Source: Streptomyces sp. Act143 (GTDB taxonomy: Bacteria; Actinomycetota; Actinomycetes; Streptomycetales; Streptomycetaceae). From it: DNA of 64,000 nt. Positions 26,364 through 34,619 of this stretch are shown in pieces. The stretch lies in the NCBI RefSeq assembly GCF_003143935.1, contig NZ_QFRX01000001.1:3423481-3487480 (forward strand). Direction: 5' to 3'. A program made the position numbers and the translations under genes. The notes beneath the pieces are model-generated. The model was not told the origin of the DNA. It saw nothing but the letters and a program-made list of their open reading frames with translations, and made no database searches. Position 1 is the first letter of the stretch. Each line of letters opens with the position of its first letter.

Positions 26364-27923
26364 ATGGACCTTCCCGACGTAGGCATCCCGCCGCAGCTCG
26401 CACGCCGGATGAGCATGGCGGAACAGCACGAGTACCTGCGCACGAGGCTGACCCGGCGGCGCACGCTGGTGACGGCGGGCGCGGTGGCGGGCGGCCTGCT
26501 GACCGGCTGCTCGGCCGACGGGAAGGGCACGTCGGCCCGTACGACCGCCTCGGCGTCCGCCACCACCCGGGCGCCCGGCTCGGCCGTCGTCCCCTTCGGC
26601 CGCCACCTCGCCTTCGGCGCCGACCCGAAGACCCGGATGCGGATCTCCTGGCAGGTGCCGGCGGCGGTCCGCAAGCCGTACGTCCGGATCGGCACCCGCC
26701 CCGACGACCTGGGCCGGAAGACCGCGGCGGAGGTGCGCGCCCTGCACACCCCCGGCGTCACCGGCGTCCGCCTCGCCCTGGACCAGTACTACGTGCACGC
26801 GGCCCTGGACGACCTGCTCCCCGGCACCACGTACTACTACGGCGTCGGCCACGACGGTCACGACCCGGCCGCGCCCGAGCACCGCTCGACGATCGCCTCG
26901 TTCCGCACGGCACCCAGCCGTCCGGAGAAGTTCGTGTTCACGGCCTTCGGCGACCAGGGCGTGAGCAAGGCCGCGACCGCGAACGACCACATCCTGCTGA
27001 AGCAGGACCCGGCCTTCCACCTCCACGCGGGCGACATCTGCTACGCCGACGTCAACGGCCGGGGCGAGAAAACGGACGGCTACGACCCCGGGTACTGGGA
27101 CCTGTTCCTGAAGCAGAACGAGGAGGTCGCGCGGTCGGTGCCGTGGATGGTGACGACCGGGAACCACGACATGGAGGCCTGGTACTACCCCGACGGCTAC
27201 GGCGGCCAGCTCGCCCGCTGGTCGCTGCCGGACAGCGGCTTCGACCCCCGCCGGGCGCCGGGGGTGTACTCCTTCGTCTACGGCAACGTCGGCTTCGTGG
27301 CGCTGGACGCCAACGACGTGTCGTACGAGATCCCCGCCAACCTCGGCTACACGGGCGGCAGGCAGACGGCCTGGCTGGACGACAGGCTCGGGGAACTGCG
27401 CAAGGCGGTCGACTTCGTGGTCGTCTTCTTCCACCACTGCGCGTACTCGACCTCGTCGCACGCCTCGGACGGCGGGGTGCGCGAGGAGTGGCTGCCGCTG
27501 TTCGACAAGCACCAGGTGGACCTGGTGATCAACGGGCACAACCACGTCTACGAGCGGACCGACGCCGTCAAGGACGGCGAGGTGGGTCGCCGGGTGCCGA
27601 TCGGGGCGTCGACCGACCCGACACGGGACGGCACGGTGTACGTCACCGCGGGCGGCGGCGGCAAGGAGCTGTACGGCTTCCCGGCGGGGGTGACGGAGAG
27701 CTACGAGGGCCATGTACGCGACCTCGACTCCGTCGACACCTTCCAGTGGACGACGTCACGGTCCTCGAAGGCGGAGACCGTGGAGTGGTCGCGGGTGCGC
27801 TACCGGGGCTTCTCCTTCCTCAAGGTGGAGGCGGAGAGCGGCGGCGCGCCGCGGCTGAAGGTGTCGGCGCTCGCGCAGAACGGCGACCGGATCGACCATT
27901 TCGAGGTGCGGCGCGGCGCGTGA
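26364..27923 (+). CDS. Secreted purple acid phosphatase-like metallophosphoesterase (lipoprotein)
   Basis: A 519-residue phosphoesterase exported as a probable Tat lipoprotein: RLTRRRTLVTAGAVAGGLLTGC places the lipid cysteine near residue 49. An N-terminal fibronectin-like domain (about 70-185, with the PGTTYYYGVG motif) is followed by the catalytic domain. Its five metal motifs are AFGDQG, AGDICYAD, TTGNHDME, FFHHCAYS and NGHNHVYER, all intact. It should release phosphate from extracellular esters. The start is uncertain: ATG 26364 is listed, TTG 26337 and ATG 26409 are alternatives. No Pho-box pair was recognised upstream. It ends at a terminator shared with the convergent small gene. Confidence 0.87.
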   Translation: MDLPDVGIPPQLARRMSMAEQHEYLRTRLTRRRTLVTAGAVAGGLLTGCSADGKGTSARTTASASATTRAPGSAVVPFGRHLAFGADPKTRMRISWQVPAAVRKPYVRIGTRPDDLGRKTAAEVRALHTPGVTGVRLALDQYYVHAALDDLLPGTTYYYGVGHDGHDPAAPEHRSTIASFRTAPSRPEKFVFTAFGDQGVSKAATANDHILLKQDPAFHLHAGDICYADVNGRGEKTDGYDPGYWDLFLKQNEEVARSVPWMVTTGNHDMEAWYYPDGYGGQLARWSLPDSGFDPRRAPGVYSFVYGNVGFVALDANDVSYEIPANLGYTGGRQTAWLDDRLGELRKAVDFVVVFFHHCAYSTSSHASDGGVREEWLPLFDKHQVDLVINGHNHVYERTDAVKDGEVGRRVPIGASTDPTRDGTVYVTAGGGGKELYGFPAGVTESYEGHVRDLDSVDTFQWTTSRSSKAETVEWSRVRYRGFSFLKVEAESGGAPRLKVSALAQNGDRIDHFEVRRGA

Positions 27924-27929
27924 GTCCGC

Positions 27930-27951
27930 GCCGCACCCCGGCGGGTGCGGC
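27930..27951. terminator. Terminator after the phosphatase gene
   Basis: GCCGCACCC pairs with GGGTGCGGC (9 bp, CGGC loop) just 7 bases after the phosphatase stop and 19 bases before the end of the convergent small gene. Confidence 0.75.
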
Positions 27952-27969
27952 TCCCGGCGGTGGGGTGTC

Positions 27970-28101
27970 TCAGTGGCCGGTCGAGCCGCCGTTGTCACGG
28001 CGGTCGAGGGCGCGCTGGAGGGCGGCCGCGGCGTTCTTGCGGTCGGACTCGCTCGTGCGGGAGATGTGACGGACTCGACGGCGGGCGGTCGTCTCGGCCA
28101 T
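27970..28101 (-). CDS. Small basic protein of unknown function
   Basis: A 43-residue ORF starting at ATG 28101 with a near-ideal GAAGGAG 9 bases upstream. It is rich in Arg and has no hydrophobic segment; recognisable pieces are ARRRVRHISRTSESDRKNA and LQRALDRRDN. The strong ribosome site, good codon bias and position between terminators support a real gene. I do not recognise a family. A longer in-frame start at 28194 would precede the ribosome site and is rejected. Confidence 0.65.
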   Translation of the reverse strand: MAETTARRRVRHISRTSESDRKNAAAALQRALDRRDNGGSTGH

Positions 28102-28268
28102 GAGGGATCGACTCCTTCGGATGCATGGAGGCAACAAGGGGGTTGCGAGACGCCGGAAGGGGCGGGGAGCGGTGGCCGCAGGGGTTGCCTGCACGGGGCC
28201 CGGCTCACGACCGCCATTCGCTTGATCGAGCGAGACGTTCGGCTCCTACAAAGCTAAGGGAGGAGGCC

Positions 28269-28349
28269 GTGCCTGTCTCCACAATTACTCGGACTTCCTA
28301 CTATCTGAGACGGTGGATTGAGTCACACGCCTCTGACCTGGGGTTTTGA
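28269..28349 (+). CDS. Candidate 26-residue small ORF with atypical codons
   Basis: GTG 28269 follows GGGAGGAGG and opens a 26-codon ORF beginning MPVSTITRTSYYLRRWIE and ending DLGF. It lies in the 352-base gap between the small basic protein and the alpha/beta hydrolase. It uses codons that are rare in this genome (ATT twice, AGA, TAT, ACT, TCA). The strong ribosome site argues for translation; the codon use argues for recent origin, horizontal transfer or regulatory pausing. No homologue comes to mind. Confidence 0.4.
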   Translation: MPVSTITRTSYYLRRWIESHASDLGF

Positions 28350-28388
28350 TCAAAACATCAACGATCACACCTAACCCCTCACAAGCAC

Positions 28389-28453
28389 TTGACCGGTTGG
28401 GGCGGTGCATGCTGAACTTGGCTAACCACTAAAGAGCAGTTAAGGGGTTAGCC
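28389..28453 (+). promoter_or_regulatory. Promoter and overlapping inverted repeat of the alpha/beta hydrolase gene
   Basis: TTGACC (28389-28394) and TGAACT (28413-28418) stand 18 bases apart as -35 and -10. The predicted start point falls inside the inverted repeat GGCTAACC (28420-28427) ... GGTTAGCC (28446-28453). The right arm abuts the ATG, and the AAGGGG ribosome site overlaps it. The repeat may be an operator, or a hairpin that hides the ribosome site in the mRNA. The rest of the gap (28102-28388) holds only the small ORF described separately. Confidence 0.6.
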
Positions 28454-29350
28454 ATGGCCCGTGTCACCGCCACCGCCCACCGGACGACCACCGTCCGCGG
28501 CCTCGACATCCACTACCGCGAGGCCGGCCCGGCGGACGCCCCCGTCCTGCTCCTGCTGCACGGCTTCCCCACCAGCTCGCACATGTTCCGCGGCCTGATC
28601 CCCCTCCTCGCCGACCGCTACCGCCTCATCGCCCCCGACCACATCGGCTTCGGCCGCTCGGCCGCGCCGGACGCCGCCGCCTTCCCGTACACCTTCGCCG
28701 AACTCGCCGACATCACCGACGAGTTCACACAGCAGCTGGGCATCGAGCGGTACGCGCTCTACATCCAGGACTACGGCGCCCCCATCGGCCTGCGTCTCGC
28801 CCTCGCCCACCCCGAGCGCGTCACGGCGATCGTCACCCAGAACGGCAACGCCTACGAGGAGGGGCTGGGGAAGGAGGCCTGGGCACCGGTGCTGGCGCTC
28901 ATCGCCGGGCGGACGCCGGAGACCGAGGCGCCGGTGCGGGAGATCAGCTCACCGGACGGCATCAAGTGGCAGTACCTGCACGGCGTACCGGAGGAGTACC
29001 GGGACCTCGTCGCCCCGGCAGCCTACGAGCACGACGCCGCCCTGATGGCCCGTCCCGGCCAGCCGGAGATCCAGCTCGACCTGATCTCCGACTACGGCTC
29101 GAACTTCGCGCTCTACCCGGCCTTCCAGGAGTACTTCCGCGCCAGTCAGGTCCCGCTCCTCGCCACCTGGGGCGCCCACGACGAGATCTTCGTCCCGGCC
29201 GGGGCCCTCGCCTACCAGCGGGACCTGCCGAAGGCCGAGATCCACCTGCTCCCGACGGGCCACTTCGCCCTGGAGACGCACGCGGCGCAGATCGCGGCCC
29301 TCGTCCGGGACTTCCTGGGCCGCCACCTGCCGGTCTCGCCGGCTGCCTGA
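28454..29350 (+). CDS. Alpha/beta hydrolase (haloalkane dehalogenase/epoxide hydrolase-like)
   Basis: A 298-residue cytoplasmic alpha/beta hydrolase. LLLHGFPTSSHMFRG supplies the oxyanion-hole HGFP motif. The nucleophile elbow is IQDYGAPIGLR, with Asp in the nucleophile position, as in haloalkane dehalogenases and epoxide hydrolases rather than Ser esterases. The catalytic His is in LLPTGHFALETH. The cap domain lies at about 135-215. ATG 28454 is directly preceded by AAGGGG and the inverted repeat. It is monocistronic and convergent with P5C dehydrogenase. The substrate is unknown; an Asp nucleophile points to an alkyl-enzyme mechanism on a halide, epoxide or similar xenobiotic. Confidence 0.85.
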   Translation: MARVTATAHRTTTVRGLDIHYREAGPADAPVLLLLHGFPTSSHMFRGLIPLLADRYRLIAPDHIGFGRSAAPDAAAFPYTFAELADITDEFTQQLGIERYALYIQDYGAPIGLRLALAHPERVTAIVTQNGNAYEEGLGKEAWAPVLALIAGRTPETEAPVREISSPDGIKWQYLHGVPEEYRDLVAPAAYEHDAALMARPGQPEIQLDLISDYGSNFALYPAFQEYFRASQVPLLATWGAHDEIFVPAGALAYQRDLPKAEIHLLPTGHFALETHAAQIAALVRDFLGRHLPVSPAA

Positions 29351-29357
29351 ACGCGGC

Positions 29358-29387
29358 GGAGGGGCCGGACAACCGCCCGGCCCCTCC
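29358..29387. terminator. Bidirectional terminator between hydrolase and pruA
   Basis: GGAGGGGCCGG (29358-29368) pairs with CCGGCCCCTCC (29377-29387), a perfect 11 bp stem with an 8-base loop between convergent genes. Confidence 0.85.
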
Positions 29388-29404
29388 TGTCCTGCGATCC
29401 GACG

Positions 29405-31036
29405 TCAGCCCATGTGCGGGTACGTGTAGTCGGTCGGCGGGACCAGCGTCTCCTTGATGGCGCGGGTCAGGGTCCAGCGCATCAGGTTCTGCGGGGCGCC
29501 GGCCTTGTCGTTGGTGCCGGAGGCGCGGCCGCCGCCGAAGGGCTGCTGGCCGACGACGGCGCCCGTGGACTTGTCGTTGATGTAGAAGTTGCCGGCCGCG
29601 TAGCGGAGCTTCTCCATCGTGTACGCCGCCGCCGCGCGGTCACCCGCGATGACCGAGCCGGTCAGGGCGTAGTCGGAGACCGACTCCATCTGGGTCAGCA
29701 TCTCGTCGTACTTCTCGTCCTCGTAGACGTGCACGGCGAGGAACGGGCCGAAGTACTCGGTGGTGAACACCTCGTTCTCCGGGTCGGTGCACTCCACGAC
29801 GGTCGGGCGGACGAACCAGCCCACCGAGTCGTCGTACGAACCGCCCGCGACGATCGTGCAGGTCGGGTCGGCCTTGGCGCGGTCGATGGCCGCCTTGTTC
29901 TTGGCGAACGCGCGCTCGTCGATGACCGCGCCGATGAAGTTCGACAGGTCGGTGACGTCACCCATGGTCAGGTAGTCGACCTCGGCCGCGAACTCCTCCT
30001 TGAAGCCGGAGTTCCAGATCGACGCCGGGATGTAGGCGCGGGAGGTGGCGCTGCACTTCTGGCCCTGGTACTCGAAGGCACCACGGGTCAGGGCGGTCTT
30101 GAGGATCGCCTTGTCGGCGCTCGGGTGGGCGACGACGAAGTCCTTGCCGCCGGTCTCGCCGACCAGACGCGGGTAGGAGCGGTACTTCTCGATGTTGTTG
30201 CCGACCGTCTTCCACAGGTACTGGAAGGTCTTGGTGGAGCCGGTGAAGTGGATGCCCGCGAGGTCGCGGTGCTCCAGCGCCACCTTGCTGACCTCGATGC
30301 CGTCGCCCGTGACCAGGTTGATGACGCCCTTGGGCAGGCCCGCCTCCTCCAGGAGCTGCATCAGCAGCACGGCGGCGTGGGTCTGGGTCGGGGACGGCTT
30401 CCAGACGACGACGTTGCCCATGAGCGCGGGCGCGGTCGGCAGGTTGCCCGCGATCGCCGTGAAGTTGAACGGCGTGATCGCGTAGACGAAGCCTTCGAGC
30501 GGGCGGTGGTCGAGGCGGTTCCAGACGCCCGGGGAGTTGGCCGGGGGCTGCTCGGCGAGGATCTGCCGGGCGTAGGCGACGTTGAAGCGCCAGAAGTCGA
30601 CCAGCTCGCAGGGGGTGTCGATCTCGGCCTGCTGCGCGGTCTTGGACTGGCCGAGCATCGTCGAGGCGGCCAGCGTCTCGCGCCAGGGGCCGGCGAGGAG
30701 TTCGGCGGCGCGCAGGATGATCGCGGCACGGTCGTCGAAGGACAGCGCGCGCCAGGCGGGCGCGGCGGCGAGCGCCGCGTCGATCGCGTCCTGGGCGTCG
30801 GCCTGCGTGGCGTTGCGGTAAGTGCCCAGCACCGCCTTGTGGTTGTGCGGCTGCACGACCTGGAAGGCGTCGCCGCCGCCCATCCGCTTCTCGCCTCCGA
30901 TGGTCATCGGCAGGTCGATCGGGTTCTCGGCCAGCTCCTTGAGCTTGGCCTCCAGGCGGGCGCGCTCGGGCGAGCCGGGGGCGTAGCCGTGCACCGGCTC
31001 GTTGACGGGGGTGGGGACCTGGGTCACAGCGTCCAT
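29405..31036 (-). CDS. pruA: 1-Pyrroline-5-carboxylate dehydrogenase
   Basis: A 543-residue aldehyde dehydrogenase that oxidises glutamate semialdehyde (P5C) to glutamate in proline catabolism. Motifs: YAITPFNFTAIAGNLP, HFTGSTKTF for NAD binding, the general-base Glu in LVGETGGKDF, the nucleophile Cys in YQGQKCSATSR, and GQQPFGGGRASGTNDKAG near the C-terminus. Length matches the stand-alone P5C dehydrogenase class of actinobacteria and mitochondria. It lies 37 bases downstream of the proline dehydrogenase gene, so both are cotranscribed. The divergent PucR-type gene probably regulates both. Confidence 0.95.
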   Translation of the reverse strand: MDAVTQVPTPVNEPVHGYAPGSPERARLEAKLKELAENPIDLPMTIGGEKRMGGGDAFQVVQPHNHKAVLGTYRNATQADAQDAIDAALAAAPAWRALSFDDRAAIILRAAELLAGPWRETLAASTMLGQSKTAQQAEIDTPCELVDFWRFNVAYARQILAEQPPANSPGVWNRLDHRPLEGFVYAITPFNFTAIAGNLPTAPALMGNVVVWKPSPTQTHAAVLLMQLLEEAGLPKGVINLVTGDGIEVSKVALEHRDLAGIHFTGSTKTFQYLWKTVGNNIEKYRSYPRLVGETGGKDFVVAHPSADKAILKTALTRGAFEYQGQKCSATSRAYIPASIWNSGFKEEFAAEVDYLTMGDVTDLSNFIGAVIDERAFAKNKAAIDRAKADPTCTIVAGGSYDDSVGWFVRPTVVECTDPENEVFTTEYFGPFLAVHVYEDEKYDEMLTQMESVSDYALTGSVIAGDRAAAAYTMEKLRYAAGNFYINDKSTGAVVGQQPFGGGRASGTNDKAGAPQNLMRWTLTRAIKETLVPPTDYTYPHMG

Positions 31037-31073
31037 GGGTTCCGTAACTCCTTGTACGTGAGCGGGTGTTCGG

Positions 31074-32000
31074 TCAGCCCTTGGTGAGGATCGAGCGGAC
31101 GAAGAAGAGGAGGTTCGCCGGCTTCTCCGCCAGCCTGCGCATGAAGTAGCCGTACCAGTCGGTGCCGTAGGCGGTGTAGACGCGCATGCGGTGGCCCTCC
31201 GCGGCGAGGCGCAGGTGCTCGTCGCTGCGGATGCCGTACAGCATCTGGAACTCGTACTCGTCGAGCTTGCGGCCGGCCTTGCGGGCGAGTTCCTGGGCGA
31301 TGGAGATCAGGCGCGGGTCGTGGGAGCCGATCATCGGGTACCCGTCGCCCTCCATGAGGGTCTTCAGGACGCGGACGTACGCCTTGTCGATCTCGTGCTT
31401 CTGCTGGTAGGCGACCTCGGCGGGTTCCTTGTAGGCGCCCTTGACCAGGCGGACGCGGCTGCCGGCCTCGGCGAGGCGGCGGGCGTCGGCCTCGGTGCGG
31501 AAGAGGTAGGCCTGGATGACACAGCCGGTCTGCGGGAAGTCCTTCCGCAGCTCCTCGTGGATGGCGAACATCGAGTCGAGGGTGGTGTGGTCCTCGGCGT
31601 CCAGCGTCACGGTCGTGCCGATGGCGGCGGCGGCCTCGACGACGGGACGGACGTTGGCGAGGGCCAGCTCGTGGCCGCCCTCCAGGGCCTGCCCGAACAT
31701 CGACAGCTTCACGGACATCTCGGCGCGGGTGCCGAGCTCCAGCTCCTTGAGCCGGTCGACGAGCGCCAGGTAGGCGTCGCGGGCGGCCTCGGCCTGCGCG
31801 GGGGTGGTGATGTCCTCGCCGACGACGTCCATCGTCAGCTCCAGGCCCTTGCCGGTGAGGTCCTTGACGATCGGCACGATCTCGTCCACGGTCTCGCCGG
31901 GGATGAAGCGGTCGACGACCTGCTTAGTCACCGGCATCGCCGAAATCAGACGTCGCATCCTGTCGCTGCGCGACGCGGCGAGAATCACGGGACCCAGCAC
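31074..32000 (-). CDS. Proline dehydrogenase
   Basis: A 308-residue monofunctional FAD-dependent proline dehydrogenase, the first step of proline degradation. Typical features are SVKLSMFGQAL, TLDAEDHTTLD, VIQAYLFRTEADA, RLVKGAYKEPAEVAYQ and MLYGIRSDEHLRLA, the last with the substrate-binding arginine. Translation starts at GTG 32000, preceded by GGAGG; longer in-frame starts run into the promoter region. It is first of a two-gene operon with pruA. The P5C product is labile, so coupling of the two genes is expected. Confidence 0.93.
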   Translation of the reverse strand: MLGPVILAASRSDRMRRLISAMPVTKQVVDRFIPGETVDEIVPIVKDLTGKGLELTMDVVGEDITTPAQAEAARDAYLALVDRLKELELGTRAEMSVKLSMFGQALEGGHELALANVRPVVEAAAAIGTTVTLDAEDHTTLDSMFAIHEELRKDFPQTGCVIQAYLFRTEADARRLAEAGSRVRLVKGAYKEPAEVAYQQKHEIDKAYVRVLKTLMEGDGYPMIGSHDPRLISIAQELARKAGRKLDEYEFQMLYGIRSDEHLRLAAEGHRMRVYTAYGTDWYGYFMRRLAEKPANLLFFVRSILTKG

Positions 32001-32123
32001 GGGGCACCTCCACAAACCAGCAGGAACATGCCGGAACCCAACAACTCGGGAACGGCACGGAGAACCACCGTGAAACCTAAGGATCCCTCCGATCGTCGGC
32101 CATCGACAGCTGTCACGCATCCG

Positions 32124-32171
32124 TGCCGCAGATCTCAGACAGATGTATGAAGGGCCCGATCTTTTGCGGCA
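32124..32171. promoter_or_regulatory. Inverted repeat between proline dehydrogenase and its regulator
   Basis: TGCCGCA (32124-32130) and TGCGGCA (32165-32171) are exact inverted copies, each followed or preceded by GATC (32131-32134 and 32158-32161). They lie just upstream of the PucR-type gene and 124 bases from the proline dehydrogenase start. This could be the binding site of that regulator for both divergent units. Confidence 0.45.
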
Positions 32172-32181
32172 GAATGCCCGA

Positions 32182-33351
32182 GTGACGTCGGCTTACAGAA
32201 GTGACTACCAGGAGCTGGTCGACGAGATCTCCGAGCTCCTCGGCGTCCCCGCGACCCTGGAGAACCGCGACTTCGAGCTGATCGCCTTCGGGGCCTACGA
32301 CAGCGAGGGCGACCTCGATCCGTCGGCCCTGGACCCGGTCCGCACCCGCTCGATCCTGACCCGGCGCTCGACGGCGGCGGTCCGCACCTGGTTCGAGGGC
32401 TTCGGCATCACCCGCGCGACCGGCCCGGTCCGCATCCCGCCGACCCCGGAGGCGGGGGTGTACCGCGGACGGATCTGTCTCCCGGTACGCCATCGGGGTG
32501 TCGTCCTGGGGTACGTCTGGCTGCTGGAGTCCGACCCCGGCCCCACCGACGCCCAGCTGACCGCCGCCATGGAGGTGACCGTCCGGATCGGCGCGCTGCT
32601 GGCGGACGAGGCGCAGCACGGCGCGGACCTCAGCCGGGAGCTGCGGGCGGCGCTGACCGCCGGGCGGGGCTGGCAGGGCGACATGGCGGTGGCGGCACTG
32701 CGCACGGCCCTGGGCCCGCGCGGCGACGGCCCGCACGCGGTGGTGTGCGTCGCGCCGTGGCCGTCCGCCGACCCGGACGACGCCCCGTCGGCCCGTACGG
32801 TCCCGCACGCGACGGCGCTGTGCACGGTCCCGTGGGGCACGGCCGCGCAGAGCCTCGCGGTGCTGGTCCGGCTGCGGTCACCGGAGGTGCGCATCCCGGC
32901 GCTGACGGCGGCGCAGCGGCTGCTCGGCGACACCGATGCCGCGCGGGCCGCCGGTGTCGGCGAACCGCGCGCGAGCCTCACCGATCTGCCGGCGGCCTGG
33001 CAGGAGGCGTCGGCCGCCGCCCGCGCGGCCCTCGCCGAACCGGCCCTCGGCCCGGTGGCGGAGTGGTCGCTCATCGGCCCGTACCGGCTGCTGACCGCGC
33101 TGCCCCCGGACGCGGCCCACGACCCCGCCGTACGCCCGCTCCTCTCCCCCGCCCACCGCGAACTCGCCCGCACGGCCGAGACCTACCTCGACTGCGCGGG
33201 CCAGGCCGGGCGCACGGCGGCCGAGCTGGGCATCCACCGGCAGACCCTCTACTACCGCCTCTCGCGCGTGGAGCAGCTGACGGGCCTGGACCTGGACGAC
33301 GGGGAGGACCGGCTGCTGCTGCACATGGCCCTGAAGGGGGCGCGCCTCTAG
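32182..33351 (+). CDS. PucR/CdaR-type transcriptional regulator of proline catabolism
   Basis: A 389-residue regulator. A variable N-terminal sensing domain ([21 protein letters not shown]-like) leads to the C-terminal PucR helix-turn-helix, recognised by [37 protein letters not shown] (key parts: [15 protein letters not shown]). It is divergent from the proline dehydrogenase-pruA operon, as in other streptomycetes where this regulator activates proline use. GTG 32182 is chosen because it begins at the conserved [16 protein letters not shown] 32143 would add 13 residues. Neither has a strong ribosome site. It ends 8 bases from the convergent HTH gene. Confidence 0.87.
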   Translation: MTSAYRSDYQELVDEISELLGVPATLENRDFELIAFGAYDSEGDLDPSALDPVRTRSILTRRSTAAVRTWFEGFGITRATGPVRIPPTPEAGVYRGRICLPVRHRGVVLGYVWLLESDPGPTDAQLTAAMEVTVRIGALLADEAQHGADLSRELRAALTAGRGWQGDMAVAALRTALGPRGDGPHAVVCVAPWPSADPDDAPSARTVPHATALCTVPWGTAAQSLAVLVRLRSPEVRIPALTAAQRLLGDTDAARAAGVGEPRASLTDLPAAWQEASAAARAALAEPALGPVAEWSLIGPYRLLTALPPDAAHDPAVRPLLSPAHRELARTAETYLDCAGQAGRTAAELGIHRQTLYYRLSRVEQLTGLDLDDGEDRLLLHMALKGARL

Positions 33352-33359
33352 GCGGGCGG

Positions 33360-34061
33360 TCAGGGCGAGGGCGGCCGGAGCCGCACGCAGCAGTGGCCGG
33401 GCTCGGGTGCCAGACACGCCTCGTAGCCGTTCCCGGCGGAGCCGTCTTCCTCCAGCCCTTGCAGCACGCCGCGCATCAGATGCAGGTTCATGCCGCACAC
33501 GGTCTGTGTGTGGTCGCGTGCCAGGGCGTGGAAGGGGCAGTTGCCGAGGACGACGGTCGCTCCGTCGCGCCGGGGTTCGAAGCCGTACCGCTCCAGCAGC
33601 CCGAACACGCCGTCGCCGCCGTCCTCTTCGGCCAGCCATGTGCCCAGCTCGTGAGCCTTGCGGTGCAGGACGGTCCGGGTCGGCTCGCCGGTGGCCTCGG
33701 ACTCCTCCAGGGCCTGGGCGAGGAGCCGGCCGGCCAGTTCGTAGTGCCGCTCGGGCAGGTTGACGGTGACCTGCCGGGCGGAGCGCTTGTAGAGCTTGGC
33801 GGGGCGGCCCGCACCGGGGCCGGAGCGTCCGGTGCGCCGTTCGTAGACCACGTCGAGCAGTGATTCCTCGGCCAGTCGGTCGAGATGGAAGGCCGCGGTC
33901 TGCCGGGCGAGCCCCAGGGCGGCCGCGGCCTCGTCCCGTCCGACCGGTCCGGCGGCGCGCACGACATGGTCGTACAGCCTCCGGCGGGTGGGTTCGTCGA
34001 GCGCGGCGACGGCGGAGACGTCGGGGTCGGGTGCTGCTGCCTTCGGAGCGGTCACGGACAC
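33360..34061 (-). CDS. Winged-helix regulator with cysteine-rich C-terminus
   Basis: A 233-residue regulator. The N-terminal half is an ArsR/SufR-like winged helix (ALDEPTRRRLYDHVVR; AAAALGLARQTAAFHLDRLAEESLL). The C-terminal half carries CPFH, then VCGMNLHLMRG 13 residues later, and ACLAPEPGHCC; these five cysteines and the nearby His could hold a metal or an iron-sulfur cluster, as in SufR, although the spacing differs. It starts at GTG 34061 (GTG 34055 possible). It is divergent from the DoxX-like gene and probably controls it from the shared region with a partial palindrome. The signal sensed is unknown. Confidence 0.82.
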   Translation of the reverse strand: MSVTAPKAAAPDPDVSAVAALDEPTRRRLYDHVVRAAGPVGRDEAAAALGLARQTAAFHLDRLAEESLLDVVYERRTGRSGPGAGRPAKLYKRSARQVTVNLPERHYELAGRLLAQALEESEATGEPTRTVLHRKAHELGTWLAEEDGGDGVFGLLERYGFEPRRDGATVVLGNCPFHALARDHTQTVCGMNLHLMRGVLQGLEEDGSAGNGYEACLAPEPGHCCVRLRPPSP

Positions 34062-34081
34062 AAGTGTAAAAGCAGCGGCGG

Positions 34082-34128
34082 TTGACTAAAGAGGGCTGGA
34101 GCGCTTCTATAACTAGCGAGAGTTGTTG
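34082..34128 (+). promoter_or_regulatory. Promoter/operator region of the DoxX-like gene
   Basis: TTGACT (34082-34087) and TATAAC (34108-34113) resemble -35 and -10 boxes, but at a long 20-base spacing. AACT...AGTT and outer CTAT...ATAG make a partial palindrome over the -10 region. This AT-rich patch would suit binding of the divergent winged-helix regulator. Exact limits of the operator are uncertain. Confidence 0.45.
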
Positions 34129-34145
34129 ATAGAAGGAGAGTCGCC

Positions 34146-34568
34146 ATGACCTCAGCCCCTGCGACCACCCCGCATCCCCGGGAATCCCTCACCGACCCCG
34201 GCTACCAGGCGTTCGCCATCCTGCGCGTCGGGTTCACGGTGGCGCCGATCCTGTTCGGCCTGGACAAGTTCGCCAACCTGCTCGTCGACTGGCCCGGCTA
34301 TCTCGCGCCGTGGATCGACGACATCACTCCGGGCAGCGCCCAGCAGGCCATGTACGCGGTGGGCGCCATCGAGATCGTCGCGGGCCTCGTCGTCGCCGTC
34401 GCGCCCCGCTTCGGCGGCTGGCTGGTGGCCGGATGGCTGGCCGGGATCATCGTCGACCTGCTGACCATCCCGGACTACTACGACATCGCCCTGCGCGACT
34501 TCGGCCTGCTGCTCGGCGCGGTCGCCCTCGCCCGGCTGGCGGAGCGGTATCGCCGCACGTCCGACTGA
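34146..34568 (+). CDS. DoxX-like four-helix membrane protein
   Basis: A 140-residue membrane protein with four hydrophobic segments (starting near AFAILRVGFTVAPILFGL, AMYAVGAIEIVAGLVVAVA, WLVAGWLAGIIVDLL and LRDFGLLLGAVALARLA). The FGLDKF motif after the first segment and the overall plan fit the DoxX/SURF4-like superfamily, whose bacterial members are tied to redox or thiol stress. ATG 34146 has AGAAGGAGA upstream. It is divergent from the cysteine-rich regulator, which suggests a shared redox role, as inference. Confidence 0.75.
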   Translation: MTSAPATTPHPRESLTDPGYQAFAILRVGFTVAPILFGLDKFANLLVDWPGYLAPWIDDITPGSAQQAMYAVGAIEIVAGLVVAVAPRFGGWLVAGWLAGIIVDLLTIPDYYDIALRDFGLLLGAVALARLAERYRRTSD

Positions 34569-34619
34569 GGCGGCGGGGGGCCGGAAATCGGGGGCGGGGG
34601 CCGCGAGCCGGGGCAATTA

